Shown piece by piece: positions 16,780-25,085 of a stretch of DNA of 64,000 bases; the stretch's first letter is position 1; the number at the start of each line of letters is the position of its first letter. Below the pieces are notes generated by a model. It saw only the letters and a list, made by a program, of their open reading frames with translations. It ran no database searches and was not told the origin of the DNA. The stretch is from Bradyrhizobium diazoefficiens USDA 110 (GTDB lineage Bacteria > Pseudomonadota > Alphaproteobacteria > Rhizobiales > Xanthobacteraceae): the NCBI RefSeq assembly GCF_000011365.1, contig NC_004463.1:2342001-2406000 (forward strand). Reading direction: 5' to 3'. The translations under genes were made by a program, and so were the position numbers.

Positions 16780-17076
16780 CTAGGTACCGTAGATACAGGC
16801 CCTATGAGAAAACTTTTCGGTCGTTCCGTCAGTACGGTTCAACCAGAAGCATTTCGTACCGAAGTCAGCAGTTCGGACGTTAAAGTGGGTAATTCCGCAT
16901 CCCTTCTTGGCCTCGGCATCGGGATGGTGCTCCAGTGCCGCTCGTAGAATCACTGTGTCATTGGCGCCAACCCGATCGCCCACGTCGTACCGGTGAAGCA
17001 TGTCATTCAAATAAGCAACGGCGTCACCTCTTTTGGCGAAGTGCAGTGGGCCGAGGTCGATCGGCTTCGCGGGCAT
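16780..17076 (-). CDS. DUF3223 domain protein
   Basis: This is a 98-residue small soluble protein. The start at 17076 is chosen because GGAGG lies just upstream; an earlier ATG at 17094 lies inside that ribosome site. The pattern HFAKRGDAVAYLNDMLHRYD, then NDTVILRAALEHHPDAEAKK, GCGITHFNV and KCFWLNRTDGTTEKFSHRAC matches the DUF3223 fold. That fold is found as a stand-alone protein in bacterial islands and in plant DCL/RNA-polymerase-associated proteins. It starts 18 bases after the end of the broken helicase and probably belonged to the same operon. Its function is unknown; nucleic-acid binding has been proposed for relatives. Confidence 0.75.
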   Translation of the reverse strand: MPAKPIDLGPLHFAKRGDAVAYLNDMLHRYDVGDRVGANDTVILRAALEHHPDAEAKKGCGITHFNVRTADFGTKCFWLNRTDGTTEKFSHRACIYGT

Positions 17077-17094
17077 GTGAAACCTCCATTCCAA

Positions 17095-19013
17095 TCAAGC
17101 GGTAGAATTGCTGTCCACGTCGTCGAGCGGCAGAAGCCGATCGCGTAGCTCGCGGACGATGATGACCGGGAAATCCATGGCTTCGAGCTGACCTTCGCGT
17201 TCGGTGACCCACGCCACGCATTCCTCCTTACTGAGATCGGTCTTCTCGTACAAGGCAACCGCGCTCATGCGGGAGAGACCGAGTTCCATGAGTGAGAGGA
17301 GGGTCCTCGACGAAATACCAGACTCAAGTTGTGTGCCGATGTCCAAGCCGTGATCAATCAGGTCCTCACGGTTGATCTGGCGGAGATGCATGTGCAGGAC
17401 ATCCATGTAGGCGGACAGATACTTCGGCGCCTTGAATCGCGCGACTTGCTCGACCAGCTCCATCGTGTTGCGGATCTGCACCGGAAGGCTGTAGGTCCTA
17501 CCGGTGGTACGGTGCCACTCGATGTTCCCGCGGATCATCTCGGCCAACCTCAAGGACTCGGGCGCCTATCTGCTCACCACATTCATGCGGCTCGGGTCCA
17601 TTTCGGCGGCCAGTCTCTCGAAGCGCCACGATGCCGCGTCGATGGCATATTGCCGAAGTGGAACGCGACCCCGCGTTCAACGAGCGGTGCAAGGCGGAAG
17701 TTGGGGCGTACGCCCTTCCGGGCGAGGTCGGCGAGCTGTGCAAGCTCCGGATCGATTGAGCCAGGCTGAGGCAGGAGCTGGCTAACCAGATCGGCGACAT
17801 CCTCCGACTCTCCGGCGCCGTTCGTGTAGACGAGCGTTCCGCCTCTCTGGCCCGCCGCTGCGGCGATGAAGGCGAGGCGCTTCCTAAGTCCCGCTGGCGT
17901 GCTTGCGAGCTGGAGCGTTCCGACTGGAAGTGTCGAACCCTGCTGTCGGACGGTCAGGTTCCAGAGCTTCGGCTTGCGTGGGGTTTGGTTCGCGACGATC
18001 AGGTTCTGGAGAACGGTGGGAGCGTCGCTGTCGACGGCGACAGTCTGCACACCGTCGGGCGCGTCCGTTAGCAATGCCTCCGGGTTCTGTGTCGCGGGGC
18101 TGATGAATACGACCTTCAGCTTCGAGTTCGCACGGCTAGCCCGCTCTACGGCGTCCTGCAAGATCACGCCGCGTTGGCTGTCCTCGATTTTGTGCGCCTC
18201 GTCCACGATAAGCAGGTCAATTGAGAACGCGTCGCCGAGCACGTTGGCGAGAAGGTGCAGCCGCTCCTGCGTGGAGACTAGAATTACTTGCGCGCCTCCA
18301 GCGCGCGCCGCTTCGTACTTGTCACGGAGGGGAAGGGACGACACCTCGATGCGCTTGGTCTTGCCGAGAAGACCTTGGAGAGTGGTCTCGATCTCCGAAA
18401 CTAACACGCGGGTAGGGGCGAGGTAGACTGCGACCCGGGTGTCACCCGCGCTTAGTTGGTCGATCAACCACTGAAGGACGAGAAACGTCTTCCCGGAGGC
18501 AGTGGGGGCGGACGCCGAGAGCCAACTTCCTCCGCCCGCATTGGCCAGAAGCGTTGCTGAAAATCGTTCACCTGCAGCCAAGCGCCGCTCGATTCCACCA
18601 GGATGGAACGGTCCATCTCGCGCCGCTGGGATTCAAGGCGCAGCGCCACACCTAGCCGTCCGGTCGAGACCGGCCGTCAGTAGGTGGCGATCGTTGGCTA
18701 GCGTGATGGCCCGGTAATTGGAGAGCTTGCCCAACAGGACAGCGCCCGCGTCCTTGAGTGCTTGATCGTCCGTCAGAGAGATCGCCGCAGTTGCGATCCG
18801 GAGCGCGGCCTCCTGGTCGATCCGTTGATCGGACCGCGCCAATATGCTGCCGGCGAGCAGCAGCCTTGGCCAATCGATCGCCACGGCAGAGGGGGCGGCG
18901 GGTTCGGGCACTAGGTTGTCAAGTTCGGTGCGCACGGTGAGTCGAATGATCGCATCGAGATCGTCGCGAATTCCTTCCTGAAGAAGCCACGACTGGAGAC
19001 CGACTAGGCTCAT
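17095..19013 (-). pseudogene. hamB: HamB-like DEAD/DEAH helicase, broken (Hachiman system)
   Basis: A helicase gene is readable in pieces. The N-terminal part (19013 to about 18660) runs into a frameshift. The next piece ends FQQRFW and shifts again near 18541 into AGGGSWLSASAPTASGKT (motif I), with LLIVDEAHKIED (motif II) and FISPATQNP (motif III). At GVAFHFGNMPS (near 17650) the sequence jumps to the C-terminal part RFERLAAEMDPSRMNVVSR, so motifs V-VI (the usual TLIEGVNLP and GRAGR blocks) are deleted. An in-frame TAG follows near 17569, then a normal C-terminal domain (LSRMSAVALYEKTDLS). It starts in an ATGA overlap with the HamA gene. It cannot make an active helicase. Confidence 0.8.
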
Positions 19014-20044
19014 TCCGTCTTAATCCCCATCGCTCTGAGAAATGCGGCGCGGAAGCCGTCGGCCGACGGCAGCGGGATGCAAAACAGCTCGATTTCCATC
19101 TGGTCGAGCTTCTCCGACTTGAGCCGCTCGCCGATCCTTTTGCTCCAAACGGCCAGTTCCGCGCGTGAGGCCTCAACGATCTCCTCCGCGATCGCCTTTA
19201 CGTCATCTTTCGGATAGAACGGCGCGTCGAAGCCCACCAGGGCCACGCCGCAGTATTGGACCCGCTTGGACATCACCGACGACTTGTCAAAATACTTCTT
19301 CAGCGCGTCGGTGAGCGTCGCATCACTGAGGTCGGCCTTGTCGCTCAGGAGCACCAGATCGCGTTCCCTGTCGGTTTCCTCGTGTTCTGGTTCAATGAGG
19401 AAGGGAGCGAGTGAGGCGAGGCAGTCGCGGATCGCGGCTCCCGCGTCCTTGTAGATTTTGGATTCACCCCAGTAGAGCTTCGGGATGCCTTCCGGCATCA
19501 CGCCAGCGTACACCCCATCGGCTCCATGGTAGTGTAGGCGCGTGTCTGTCTTGAGATCCATCTTGCACAGAATCTGAGGCAGCTTGAGGAAGCGCTCGGC
19601 CAATAAGAACAGCAGCATCTCGCCGCCCTCTCCGGTCTTCGCCAAATCGGTGAACGACCGCTTGGCGCGCTCGACGAGTTCGGCGACCGCCTCGGTGCTA
19701 TTGTACTTGGCGTCGCGCGCTTTCGCTGCAGCGAGCTTCGAGCGCGGTATCGCATAGTCGACTACGGCGTTCCGCATGAACTCCGCCAGCCGGTGCGGCT
19801 GGACGCGGCCGTTTCCATCCACTGTGAGGCAATGACAGTGGATCTTGACCGAATGACCCTCGATGAGGACGTCGCGCTCCACCAACATGAGGTGAACGTC
19901 GAGTGCTTCCGGATTCCCTGTCAGCGCGGACGTGAGATCAGTCGCGGTGATGGTCGACAGACGGCCTACCCCCTTGTTCGTACGCCCGTCTGCCCCCAGA
20001 CGAGTCAACCCATAATTGTAACCACCTAGACCTCCGCAGTCCAT
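19010..20044 (-). CDS. hamA: HamA-like nuclease, DUF1837 (Hachiman anti-phage system)
   Basis: This 344-residue protein, possibly somewhat shorter at the N-terminus, has a C-terminal two-thirds with the DUF1837/HamA pattern: GEGGEMLLFLLAERFLKLPQ, KMDLKTDTRLHYHGADGVYA and LYWGESKIYKDA. The Glu of GEGGE, the Asp of HGADG and the E-x-K of GESK form a PD-(D/E)xK-like nuclease core that looks complete. In Hachiman systems HamA is the DNA-degrading effector, held and activated by the helicase HamB. Here the overlapping hamB is broken, so the pair should not function as known. The start at 20044 has no clear ribosome site. Confidence 0.8.
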   Translation of the reverse strand: MDCGGLGGYNYGLTRLGADGRTNKGVGRLSTITATDLTSALTGNPEALDVHLMLVERDVLIEGHSVKIHCHCLTVDGNGRVQPHRLAEFMRNAVVDYAIPRSKLAAAKARDAKYNSTEAVAELVERAKRSFTDLAKTGEGGEMLLFLLAERFLKLPQILCKMDLKTDTRLHYHGADGVYAGVMPEGIPKLYWGESKIYKDAGAAIRDCLASLAPFLIEPEHEETDRERDLVLLSDKADLSDATLTDALKKYFDKSSVMSKRVQYCGVALVGFDAPFYPKDDVKAIAEEIVEASRAELAVWSKRIGERLKSEKLDQMEIELFCIPLPSADGFRAAFLRAMGIKTE

Positions 20045-20341
20045 GTTCGGCGGGAATTGCCATCGAATCCGCGATGATCGCGAGCGGCGCTTTCATGCGC
20101 TGCGGACTAGACCAAAGCCTTCACGCGCGTCGTCGCTGTTGCTCGCAAGTCTAGAGCAGCATCGCATGCTCTTTACGAAAACATGCTCGGCAATAACGCG
20201 CCTGCCGTCTGCTCTTGGATGGTTGGCTTCTCGGAAACGACTGACCAAGGTAGGAGCCGATGTGCCCCTATTGTGCCCCCGCTTTTTTGGGGCACATTAC
20301 AGGGGAAGCCAGCGACTAAATCATTGAATTCAGGTTTGAAA
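20045..20341. other. Non-coding end of the tRNA-linked island
   Basis: There is no supportable gene between the HamA gene and tRNA-Val. It contains a GC-stem/T-loop structure near 20265-20298 (arms TGTGCCCC and GGGGCACA around a run of six T) that could terminate transcription or be part of an attachment region. An integrase gene, expected if the island entered at the tRNA, is not present. Confidence 0.4.
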
Positions 20342-20416
20342 TGGTGGGCGCACAAGGGATCGAACCTTGGACCTCTCCCGTGTGAAGGGAACGCTCTCCC
20401 GCTGAGCTATGCGCCC
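20342..20416 (-). tRNA. tRNA-Val (anticodon CAC), CCA encoded
   Basis: The minus strand folds as a tRNA: acceptor GGGCGCA / TGCGCCC, D-arm GCTC..GAGC, anticodon stem TTCCC / GGGAG with loop TTCACAC (anticodon CAC, valine GTG codons), and T-arm CAAGG-TTCGATC-CCTTG. The 3' CCA is encoded. The accessory island 15.7-20.3 kb lies directly on its 3' side, the usual position for elements that integrate into tRNA genes. Confidence 0.95.
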
Positions 20417-20574
20417 GGGACCATCATGCCGACGGCCGGACTTTCGGCCGGCCGGCGCATCAGAGCCCGCGATTTAGAAGTGCGGGCCGAAGGTGTCAAG
20501 TTTCGAGGCGTCCTCCGGCCCGAAAACCTTCCGTAGATCACGCAATCCAGCGGTGAAGCCGGGTTTCGGCCCGC

Positions 20575-21873
20575 TTACGCACCCTGCTGGCGGGCGCGGG
20601 AGGCGTGGGCCTGGAGCGCGCGGATACGCTCGGCCAGCGTTCCGCCGCCCTCGGGCAGGGTGCCTGCGGCCGCGCCGTTGCTGGCGGCGTCGTTGGCCGG
20701 GCGCGGCGCCGGCTTCGGCGGCTGGCCGGCCTCGGCCGCAAGCAGCGCCTCGATCGGCGAGTTCGGGCCTTCGAGCTGCATCGCCAGCTTTGCGACCTCG
20801 GCGGCGATGTCGTTGATGCGCTCGCGCAGCAGCGCGTTCTCCATGCGCTCGGTCGCCCAGGAGCTCTCCGCCTGCTGCTGGATCGCGTTGATGTCGCGCT
20901 GGAGCTTGGCGCGCTCGTCGCGCGCGGTGCGGAGCTGCTCCTCCAGCGCGGCCTTTTCCGCGCGCAGCTGCTCCATGGCGGCCGACGATTTGCCGCCGCT
21001 CAAGGCGGCGATCTCGACGCGGAGCTCCTTGATGGTGCGCTCGGAGCCCTCGCTGGCCTGGCGGAGCTGGTTGTTCTCGTAGTCGCGCTCGGCGAGCAGC
21101 TTGCCTTGCGTGGCGAGGCGTCCCTCGAGGTCGGCGACGCGGCCCGAGAGCATCTCGGCCTCCTTCACCTGCACGATGAGCTGGCGATCGAGCTCGTTGA
21201 CGCGCTGGCTCAGATTCTCGACGCGGCCGCGTGCATCGCCGAGCTCGCGCGAGGCGGTCTCGGATTCGGTTCGCTCCTGCGTCAGCCGCGCCTGCGTTGC
21301 GGCAAACTCCTTCTCGGCATCGCCGACGCGGTTCTTCAATTCCTCGATCTGCGCGCGCACCGCGACCAGCTCGACCTGGCGGCTCTCCGCCATCATCGAG
21401 CGGTTGGACAGTTCGGAGTTGATCTTTGCCAGCTCGTTCTGCTTGTCGGTCAGCGCATTCTCGGCGCCGCGCAATGCTTCGGTCTTGGCGCTGAATTCCT
21501 CTTCAGTGGCGCGGAGCTGCTCCTTCACCGCCTTCTCGCGCGCCTCCAGCGCGAAGATCGTGGCGTTCTTCTCGCCGAGCTCGATCTTCATGCGGTTGAT
21601 GGCATCGCTCTTCTTGCCGAGCTCGGCGAGCTGGCTCGTGGTCTTGTTCTTGAGCTGGTCGACGCTCATCTCGAGCCGTCGCGCCGACATGGCGAATTCG
21701 GCGCGGAGCTGGTCCTTGTCGGCCTGGATCTCGGCCATCGACAGCGGGGTGGCGGCCTCGAGCCGGCGCGTGGTCAGGCGCACCGCGCGGTTATGCACCA
21801 GCGGCACGATGGCAAGCCCGCACAGCATCGCGAGCAGGAAACCGATCGCCAGGTACATGATCGGTTCGACCAT
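20575..21873 (-). CDS. Membrane-anchored long coiled-coil protein
   Basis: This 432-residue protein has one N-terminal transmembrane helix (IMYLAIGFLLAMLCGLAIVP, residues about 5-25). A continuous heptad-rich coiled coil follows from about 45 to 365 (repeated E/K/Q/L-rich blocks such as EELKNRVGDAEKEFAATQ and ERAKLQRDINAIQQQAES). The C-terminal tail is low-complexity, Pro/Ala-rich and ends in LAERIRALQAHASRARQQGA. It has no catalytic motif. The layout suits a cytoplasmic-face scaffold or polarity/cell-envelope factor. I do not recognise a named family and assign no function. Confidence 0.85.
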   Translation of the reverse strand: MVEPIMYLAIGFLLAMLCGLAIVPLVHNRAVRLTTRRLEAATPLSMAEIQADKDQLRAEFAMSARRLEMSVDQLKNKTTSQLAELGKKSDAINRMKIELGEKNATIFALEAREKAVKEQLRATEEEFSAKTEALRGAENALTDKQNELAKINSELSNRSMMAESRQVELVAVRAQIEELKNRVGDAEKEFAATQARLTQERTESETASRELGDARGRVENLSQRVNELDRQLIVQVKEAEMLSGRVADLEGRLATQGKLLAERDYENNQLRQASEGSERTIKELRVEIAALSGGKSSAAMEQLRAEKAALEEQLRTARDERAKLQRDINAIQQQAESSWATERMENALLRERINDIAAEVAKLAMQLEGPNSPIEALLAAEAGQPPKPAPRPANDAASNGAAAGTLPEGGGTLAERIRALQAHASRARQQGA

Positions 21874-21992
21874 GGGCCAGAACTCCCAAAGCTAAGGAAA
21901 AATTTACCAACGACAATGCATGGCGGGCCGGCAAAAAGCCAGCCCCGCCCTGTTGTTAACGTGAATCCGGAATTGGACCGGTGGAGGGAGTC

Positions 21993-22598
21993 CTAGAACG
22001 GGTTCCAGGTCGCGCGCGGCGTGTATTTCAGGTAGCCGATATTGGCTCCCAGCCGCAGGCCGAGTCCGGACCGGATCGGCACCAGCACGATGTTGTTGGC
22101 GGTGAGCGCCGTCATGCCGAAGCCGCCGATGATATAGGCCGAGCCGTCGAGGCCGGCGAAGCGCTGGTAGATCGCGTTGGTGGCCGGCAGGTTGTAGACC
22201 AGCGTCATGGTGCGCGCGCCGTCGCCGCCCCAGTCGAAGCCGAGCGAGGGGCCCTGCCAGTAGACGCGCAGGTCGCCGGCGTTTTTGGTGTAGAGCGTGC
22301 CTTCGCCATAGCGCAGGCCGGCGACGAACGCGCCGGAGCCTTCCTCACCCAGGATATAGCCGTTCGGCAGGCCCCATTGGCTGACCGCCTTCTCGATGAT
22401 CGAGGCGAGCCCGCGCGAGACGTTGCCGAAGAAGCGGTGACCGGCCGTCACGAGCTCGTCCGGCCCATAGGTGTTGGGTGTCGGGGACCGCTGCGGCGGC
22501 GGCAGGTTGGGCGGCGGCGCCTGCTGGGCGGAGGCCGGCACGATCAAGCCGACCATCGCGGCGAGCGCGAGCGCAGCAAGGCGTGATGCGAAAGTCAT
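21993..22598 (-). CDS. DUF1134 (EipA-type) periplasmic envelope protein
   Basis: This 201-residue protein has a signal peptide (LAALALAAMVGLIVPASAQQ) and a Pro-rich linker, then the DUF1134 domain: GPDELVTAGHRFFGNVSRGL, IIEKAVSQWGLPNGYILGEE, GAFVAGLRYGEGTLYTKNAG and VYWQGPSLGFDWGGDGAR. The family includes Brucella EipA, a periplasmic beta-barrel protein needed for envelope integrity and virulence. The gene is transcribed towards the coiled-coil gene and divergently from the YHS protein gene. Confidence 0.85.
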   Translation of the reverse strand: MTFASRLAALALAAMVGLIVPASAQQAPPPNLPPPQRSPTPNTYGPDELVTAGHRFFGNVSRGLASIIEKAVSQWGLPNGYILGEEGSGAFVAGLRYGEGTLYTKNAGDLRVYWQGPSLGFDWGGDGARTMTLVYNLPATNAIYQRFAGLDGSAYIIGGFGMTALTANNIVLVPIRSGLGLRLGANIGYLKYTPRATWNPF

Positions 22599-22689
22599 AA
22601 AAGAACCCCTGGTATCGAATCCGATCGCTTCCTTAACCTGACGCCAACAGGCACGGCTCTAGGTTGCGCCGGATGTCCCCTCGACTCGG

Positions 22690-23223
22690 ATGTTATCCGC
22701 AGCAACTATGACGGCACAACGGCAGGAAGATAGCCCTTTGCGCCCCGGAATTGCCTTGATCGGCCGCCTCGTCTGCCTGCTGGCGGGCATTTGGATGGCC
22801 TGCGCATGGTTGCCCGCCCAGGCTGCCACCACCGAACGGATCGTCGTCAACCGCTTCAGCGGCGTCGCCATCGAGGGCTTCGATCCCGTCGCCTATTTCG
22901 TCGATGGCAGCGCCGTGCAGGGGACGGCTGAGTTCGAAGCGAACCTCTGGGGTGCGGTCTGGCGCTTCCGGAACGAGGGCAACCGGGCCTCCTTCCTGGC
23001 CCATCCCGAGATCTATGGGCCGCAGTTCGGCGGCTATGACCCTGCCGACATCGCCCGCGGCGTCACCATCGCCGGCAACCCCCGCTTCTTCGCGATCGTG
23101 GCGCAGCGGCTTTACCTGTTCAGCCGGGAAGCCAATCGCGACGCCTTCGCCGCCAATCCGGAGCGCTTCCTCTACGAAGTCGGCAAGCGCTGGCCGGCGC
23201 TTCAGGAGCAGCTCAGTCAGTAG
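22690..23223 (+). CDS. YHS domain-containing exported protein
   Basis: This 177-residue protein has a hydrophobic signal segment (LIGRLVCLLAGIWMACAWLPA) ending near AQAATT. The YHS-like domain follows: GVAIEGFDPVAYFVDGSAVQ, ANLWGAVWRFRNEGNRASF and HPEIYGPQFGGYD. Such proteins are common and poorly characterised; the YHS fold is often linked to metal binding. The start is uncertain (22690 or 22708; neither has a clear ribosome site). It converges on cysQ with the 3' ends overlapping by seven bases. Confidence 0.8.
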   Translation: MLSAATMTAQRQEDSPLRPGIALIGRLVCLLAGIWMACAWLPAQAATTERIVVNRFSGVAIEGFDPVAYFVDGSAVQGTAEFEANLWGAVWRFRNEGNRASFLAHPEIYGPQFGGYDPADIARGVTIAGNPRFFAIVAQRLYLFSREANRDAFAANPERFLYEVGKRWPALQEQLSQ

Positions 23224-24047
23224 CGGTCTACCGCCTGCGGGTCGCCCCAGGCGATGAACTCCGGGATGATGAAGCCGGTGTCCTGCCGCTGGCCGAACAG
23301 GATCTCGCCGCCCTTGCCGTCGGTGACCTTGCCGCCGGCCGCGGTCACGACCGCGCAGCCGGCCCCGACATCCCACTCCGAAGTGGGCCCGAAGCGGGGA
23401 TAGATGTCGGCGCTGCCTTCCGCGATCCGGCCGAATTTCACGGCCGAGCCGACCGTCCTTCTGACGGCATTGGGCCTGTTGTCGATGAACGCTTCGCTTT
23501 TGGGATCGCCGTGCGAGCGGCTCACCGCCGCGACCCAGGGCTCGCCCGGCGCCGGCAGCTTGCGGGTATGGACCGGCTCGGCGGCACCGATGGTAGCGCC
23601 GTCAAATCTGACACACTCGGCGCCGCGGCCGACGATGCCGCGCCAGAGCAGCCCGAGTGCGGGTGCGCTGACGATGCCGAGCAGCGGCACCCCGTGAGTG
23701 ACGAGGGCGAGGTTGACGGTGAACTCGTCACGGCCGGCCACGAACTCCTTGGTGCCGTCGAGCGGATCGATCAGGAAGAAGCTGTCGCGGAACGGCGGAG
23801 CGGCGAGCTGGGTCCGTTCCTCCGACAGCGTCGGGATGTCGCCCGCGAGCTGCGCCAGGCCGTCCGCAATGACGCGGTCGGCGGCAAGGTCGGCCTCGGT
23901 CACCGGCGAGCCGTCCTGCTTGCCGTCGACCCGCATCGCCGCGCGGTTGACCGCGAGGATCGCTTCGCCCGCCTTCACCACCAGCGCGGTGAGCGGCTCC
24001 ATCAGGCCGGATGCGGCCGCGCCGTCGATGATCCGCTTCACCTGCAT
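23217..24047 (-). CDS. cysQ: 3'(2'),5'-bisphosphate nucleotidase
   Basis: This 276-residue inositol-monophosphatase-superfamily enzyme removes the 3'-phosphate of adenosine 3',5'-bisphosphate (PAP) formed in sulfate assimilation. The metal-binding motifs are SEERTQ (Glu-Glu), DPLDGTKEFVAGRDEFTVNL (the DPxDGT signature) and SEWDVGAGCAVVTAAGG (the WDxAAG-like motif). It has the usual length for CysQ. It has its own promoter region facing chpT (divergent, 187-base gap). Confidence 0.9.
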   Translation of the reverse strand: MQVKRIIDGAAASGLMEPLTALVVKAGEAILAVNRAAMRVDGKQDGSPVTEADLAADRVIADGLAQLAGDIPTLSEERTQLAAPPFRDSFFLIDPLDGTKEFVAGRDEFTVNLALVTHGVPLLGIVSAPALGLLWRGIVGRGAECVRFDGATIGAAEPVHTRKLPAPGEPWVAAVSRSHGDPKSEAFIDNRPNAVRRTVGSAVKFGRIAEGSADIYPRFGPTSEWDVGAGCAVVTAAGGKVTDGKGGEILFGQRQDTGFIIPEFIAWGDPQAVDRY

Positions 24048-24234
24048 GCCTCATTCATCGGCAATTCCGTTCCTGCTCGACTTGATTCGCCCCTGGCTTT
24101 ATGGCCGCCCCGAACCGATCGCAAGCTAGCTGCCGCAGGCTTGCGAATGTTAGAACCCGCAGCATCCGTCAAGCATGCGTGATTCGCGGCGTCCAGCGCC
24201 GTGCAATTCCAGGAACCCTCCAGGACCCCATTAT

Positions 24235-24888
24235 ATGTCTGACGCCTCGTCGCCCGCGACCGCTACTGCTCCCGATATGCTCGAACTCGCCGCGCTGCTG
24301 TGCTCGCGGGTCTGCCACGATCTCATCAGCCCCGTCGGCGCCATCGTCAACGGGCTCGAAGTGCTCGATGACGATCCCAAGCCCGAGGACCGCGAGTTCG
24401 CGCTCGACCTGATTCGCAAGAGCGCCAAGACGGCCTCCGCCCGCCTCCAGTTCTGCCGTCTCGCCTTCGGCGCCGCCGGCTCCTCCGGCGCCCAGATCGA
24501 CCTCGGCGATGCCCAGACCATGGCGCGCGGCCACATCGAGGACGGCAAGTGCACGATCACGTGGAATCTGCCGCGGCTGCTGCTGCCGAAGAATCGCGTC
24601 AAGCTGCTGCTCAACATGCTGGTCGTGGCCCAGCACACGATCCCGCGCGGCGGTACGCTGACGATCGATCCGGTCGGCGAGGGCGAGACGATGAGCTTTC
24701 GCATCACCGCGACCGGGCACAACGCGCGCCTGCCGCAGAACATCGCCGAGCTCCTGAGCGGCGAGCGCGGGCCCGCTGCGGATGCGCACGCGATCCAGCC
24801 TTATTATACGCGGCTGCTCGCGCAGGCCTGCGGGCTCACCGTGACGCTGGCACCGGAAGGCGCAGCCATCATCGTTACCGCTTCGTAA
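24235..24888 (+). CDS. chpT: Histidine phosphotransferase ChpT
   Basis: This 217-residue dimeric HPt protein passes phosphate from the kinase CckA to CtrA and CpdR in the alphaproteobacterial cell-cycle relay. The phospho-His is in LLCSRVCHDLISPVGAIVNG (His 28). The degenerate ATPase-like domain continues with LRKSAKTASARLQF-type helices and LLPKNRVKLLLNMLVVAQH. The start at 24235 is preferred to the longer frame at 24175, whose first 20 residues (Pro/Arg-rich) are not family-like. It lies between cysQ and the che operon; its target ctrA is 10 kb downstream. Confidence 0.9.
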   Translation: MSDASSPATATAPDMLELAALLCSRVCHDLISPVGAIVNGLEVLDDDPKPEDREFALDLIRKSAKTASARLQFCRLAFGAAGSSGAQIDLGDAQTMARGHIEDGKCTITWNLPRLLLPKNRVKLLLNMLVVAQHTIPRGGTLTIDPVGEGETMSFRITATGHNARLPQNIAELLSGERGPAADAHAIQPYYTRLLAQACGLTVTLAPEGAAIIVTAS

Positions 24889-24911
24889 ACGCGCGCATCG
24901 CTCTCAAGACG

Positions 24912-24926
24912 TTAATCGAATCTTTA
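24912..24926 (+). promoter_or_regulatory. CtrA-box-like site upstream of cheA, with embedded GANTC
   Basis: TTAA, seven bases, TTTA matches the CtrA consensus TTAA-N7-TTAA with one mismatch, and the spacer contains GAATC, a CcrM methylation site. It lies 160 bases before the cheA start. The transcription start predicted from it would fall just after the chpT terminator hairpin at 24930-24954. Confidence 0.5.
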
Positions 24927-24929
24927 CGA

Positions 24930-24954
24930 GGCGCTTCGGCTTGTCCGGAGCGCC
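24930..24954 (+). terminator. Hairpin after chpT
   Basis: Arms GGCGCTTCGG and CCGGAGCGCC (one wobble pair) with a 5-base loop are followed by TTATCTCTTTG. It is placed 40 bases after the chpT stop and is likely its terminator. Confidence 0.6.
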
Positions 24955-25085
24955 TTATCTCTTTGTTGGTTCCGTTCTTTTCCACATACTCAACCATTAT
25001 TAAACGCTTTGCGGTGAAGCTGGCCTCATTCCGAAATGGCGCATCACGCCTCGTGCGCGCCCTCCCTGTATGAAGGCCTGTTTTC

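Noticed and set aside
20605..21996. A 463-codon plus-strand frame opposite the coiled-coil gene
   Set aside because: The heptad pattern of the minus-strand protein explains it; the plus frame is a Leu/Arg/Ala artefact of complementary coiled-coil codons.
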